Part shown: positions 14,299 to 15,147 of the stretch, in pieces | How positions within the stretch are numbered: the first letter of the stretch is position 1 | Layout of the letters: each line of letters starts with the position of its first letter | Origin: Novosphingobium sp. UBA6722 | GTDB lineage: Bacteria; Pseudomonadota; Alphaproteobacteria; Sphingomonadales; Sphingomonadaceae | Direction: 5' to 3' | Assembly (NCBI GenBank): GCA_002454125.1 | Contig: DKII01000012.1 | Span: 491 to 15,637, forward strand | Length of the DNA: 15,147 nucleotides | Position numbers and translations under genes: made by a program | The notes under the pieces: model-generated | What the model saw: the letters and a program-made list of their open reading frames with translations, nothing else | What the model was told of the DNA's origin: nothing | Database searches by the model: none

Positions 14299-14328
14299 TC
14301 GACGGCGTGGATATTGAGCCCGGACCCT
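14299..14328 (-). repeat. Inverted repeat, right copy
   Basis: Exact reverse complement of 14062-14091. Its outer end is one base away from the stop codon (TAA, 14332-14330) of the lipoprotein gene, so the insertion left that coding region intact. Confidence 0.95.
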
Positions 14329-14329
14329 A

Positions 14330-14575
14330 TTACTCGTCGGAAGGGGGCAGGTCGAACGGATCGTCAGTGCGTTCTTCCGATTTTTTTCGCAGCTCCACGC
14401 TGCGTTCCGGGGCGGCCTGGGCAGTCACCTTCAACAGCGCGTCAGCCTTTGGGCGCTGTTCGCTGCCATAGGCCGGCTGCGGCAGGCTCTGACCGGCTTT
14501 CGGCTTCAGATCCGCGCGCTGGCCGCAGGCACCAAGCGCCAGCAACAGGACAGCTGGTAGGATCATGGCGCGCAT
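14330..14575 (-). CDS. Small LptM/YifL-like lipoprotein
   Basis: An 81-residue predicted lipoprotein. The N-terminus MRAMILPAVLLLALGACGQ holds a short signal peptide and the lipobox LGAC, with Cys17 as the lipidated residue. The mature part is hydrophilic, Pro- and charge-rich, ending DDPFDLPPSDE. Position between argH and lysA is typical of the LptM family, which in E. coli assists assembly of the LPS translocon LptDE; transfer of that function here is inference from position and size. The ATG at 14575 is 5 nt after the argH stop. Met4 is a possible alternative start. Confidence 0.85.
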   Translation of the reverse strand: MRAMILPAVLLLALGACGQRADLKPKAGQSLPQPAYGSEQRPKADALLKVTAQAAPERSVELRKKSEERTDDPFDLPPSDE

Positions 14576-14580
14576 TGCGG

Positions 14581-15147
14581 TTACTCCAGCCCCAGCGCAA
14601 GGCGCGCTTCGGCCACGCGCTGCCTTACCTGTTCAGGCGCGGTTCCGCCATAGCTGGCGCGCGAGGCGACCGAGGCATCGACCGACAGGGCGGCAAAGAC
14701 CCGCTCGTCGATCCGGGCGTCGATCGCCTTGAGGTCAGCCAGCGGCAAGGCGTCGAGCGCCACGCCGCGGCTTTCGGCCAGCTTCACGGCGGCGCCGGTG
14801 ATGTGGTGCGCTTCGCGGAACGGGATATTGGCCTGGCGGACCAGCCAGTCGGCCAAGTCAGTCGCCGTGGCATAGCCCAGCTCGGCAGCGGCGCGCATGC
14901 GCTCGGTGCGGAAAGCGGTGCCGGTGACCATGCCTTCCATTGCGGCCAGGCACAGTGTCAGCAGGCTCGCTGCCTCGAACACCGGCGGCTTGTCGTCTTG
15001 CATGTCCTTTGAATAGGCCAATGGCAGGCCCTTCATGGTGATCATCAGCGAAGTCAGGCTGCCGATGATCCGCCCGGCATGGCCACGCACCAGTTCAGCC
15101 GCATCCGGGTTCTTCTTCTGCGGCATGATCGAGGAGCCGGTGCAGAA
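14581..15147 (-). CDS. argH: Argininosuccinate lyase (3' part, cut by window edge)
   Basis: Cleaves argininosuccinate to arginine and fumarate, the last step of arginine synthesis. The visible C-terminal 188 residues are about 40% of the usual 460. The window edge falls within the fumarase/aspartase superfamily signature, visible as FCTGSSIMPQKKNPD at 15147-15103, including the mobile serine loop. MITMKGLPLAYSKDMQDDK and FREAHHITGAAVKLAE are typical ArgH sequences. The frame is open to the window edge, so the ATG at 15126, inside the signature, is not the start. It leads the argH, lipoprotein, lysA, siroheme-type run. Confidence 0.97.
   Translation of the reverse strand, partial: FCTGSSIMPQKKNPDAAELVRGHAGRIIGSLTSLMITMKGLPLAYSKDMQDDKPPVFEAASLLTLCLAAMEGMVTGTAFRTERMRAAAELGYATATDLADWLVRQANIPFREAHHITGAAVKLAESRGVALDALPLADLKAIDARIDERVFAALSVDASVASRASYGGTAPEQVRQRVAEARLALGLE

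Larger units (their letters stand above)
14062..14328. mobile_element. MITE-like element with perfect 30-bp terminal inverted repeats
   Basis: A 267-base block whose two ends (14062-14091 and 14299-14328) are perfect inverted repeats of 30 bases, beginning AGGGTCCGGGCTCAATATCC. The 207-base interior codes for nothing convincing. A further internal inverted pair of 11 bases (14208-14218 and 14278-14288, AGAATGGCCCA / TGGGCCATTCT) is present. It fills the whole gap between the lipoprotein stop and the lysA start. No transposase is present and I see no clear target-site duplication in the flanks. A non-autonomous transposable element (MITE) is the best reading. A cis-regulatory RNA is less likely given such long perfect termini. 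Confidence 0.65.

Noticed and set aside
14058..14329. A lysine riboswitch or attenuator upstream of lysA
   Set aside because: The only strong structure is a 30-bp perfect pairing of the extreme ends around a 207-base interior, unlike a riboswitch. Lysine riboswitches are also not expected in this clade.
1..15147. tRNA or rRNA genes, a CRISPR array or an intact insertion sequence
   Set aside because: No cloverleaf-like region, no regularly spaced repeats and no transposase-like protein were seen on either strand.

Overview
The window looks like a chromosomal segment of a high-GC alphaproteobacterium, most likely a member of the Sphingomonadales (Novosphingobium/Erythrobacter-like). This rests on the protein sequences, the gene order (pyrE, pdxJ, acpS, lepB; argH, small lipoprotein, lysA) and the dense 1-4 nt ATGA/GTGA stop-start overlaps. 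The genus is inferred. No rRNA, tRNA, CRISPR array or intact transposase was found.

Left end (1-2009, minus strand): the start of ctaD (cut by the window edge) follows ctaC, the two catalytic subunits of an aa3-type cytochrome c oxidase. A good sigma70-like promoter for them lies in the 209-base divergent gap (2010-2218). Plus-strand block (2219-9038): pyrE, a serine beta-lactamase-like hydrolase that seems to begin at a CTG, pdxJ, an A/T-richer 86-residue membrane protein, acpS, lepB, an AI-2E/PerM-type membrane protein, a DUF3089 alpha/beta hydrolase and ruvX. The genes overlap or abut, so this is probably one long transcription unit joining pyrimidine, vitamin B6, acyl-carrier-protein and secretion functions with a few accessory genes.

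Centre (9035-11071, minus strand): a compact cassette that I do not recognise. It has a 50-residue peptide gene with a strong ribosome binding site, then two overlapping genes of 325 and 300 residues. By eye the two large proteins are distant paralogues with a beta-rich core and an alpha-helical, HEAT-like C-terminus. Only the 300-residue one keeps a cupin-like His-x-His set. The layout resembles a small-peptide modification or maturation system and is the best candidate here for something undescribed.

Right part: two tandem hotdog-fold thioesterase-like genes (plus, 11194-12053) converge with a minus-strand amino-acid/tetrapyrrole block: argH (partial), an LptM-like lipoprotein, lysA, and a siroheme-synthase N-terminal-type gene that carries what looks like the decayed start of a methyltransferase domain. 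A 267-bp element bounded by perfect 30-bp inverted repeats fills the gap between the lipoprotein gene and lysA and looks like a non-autonomous mobile element (MITE).
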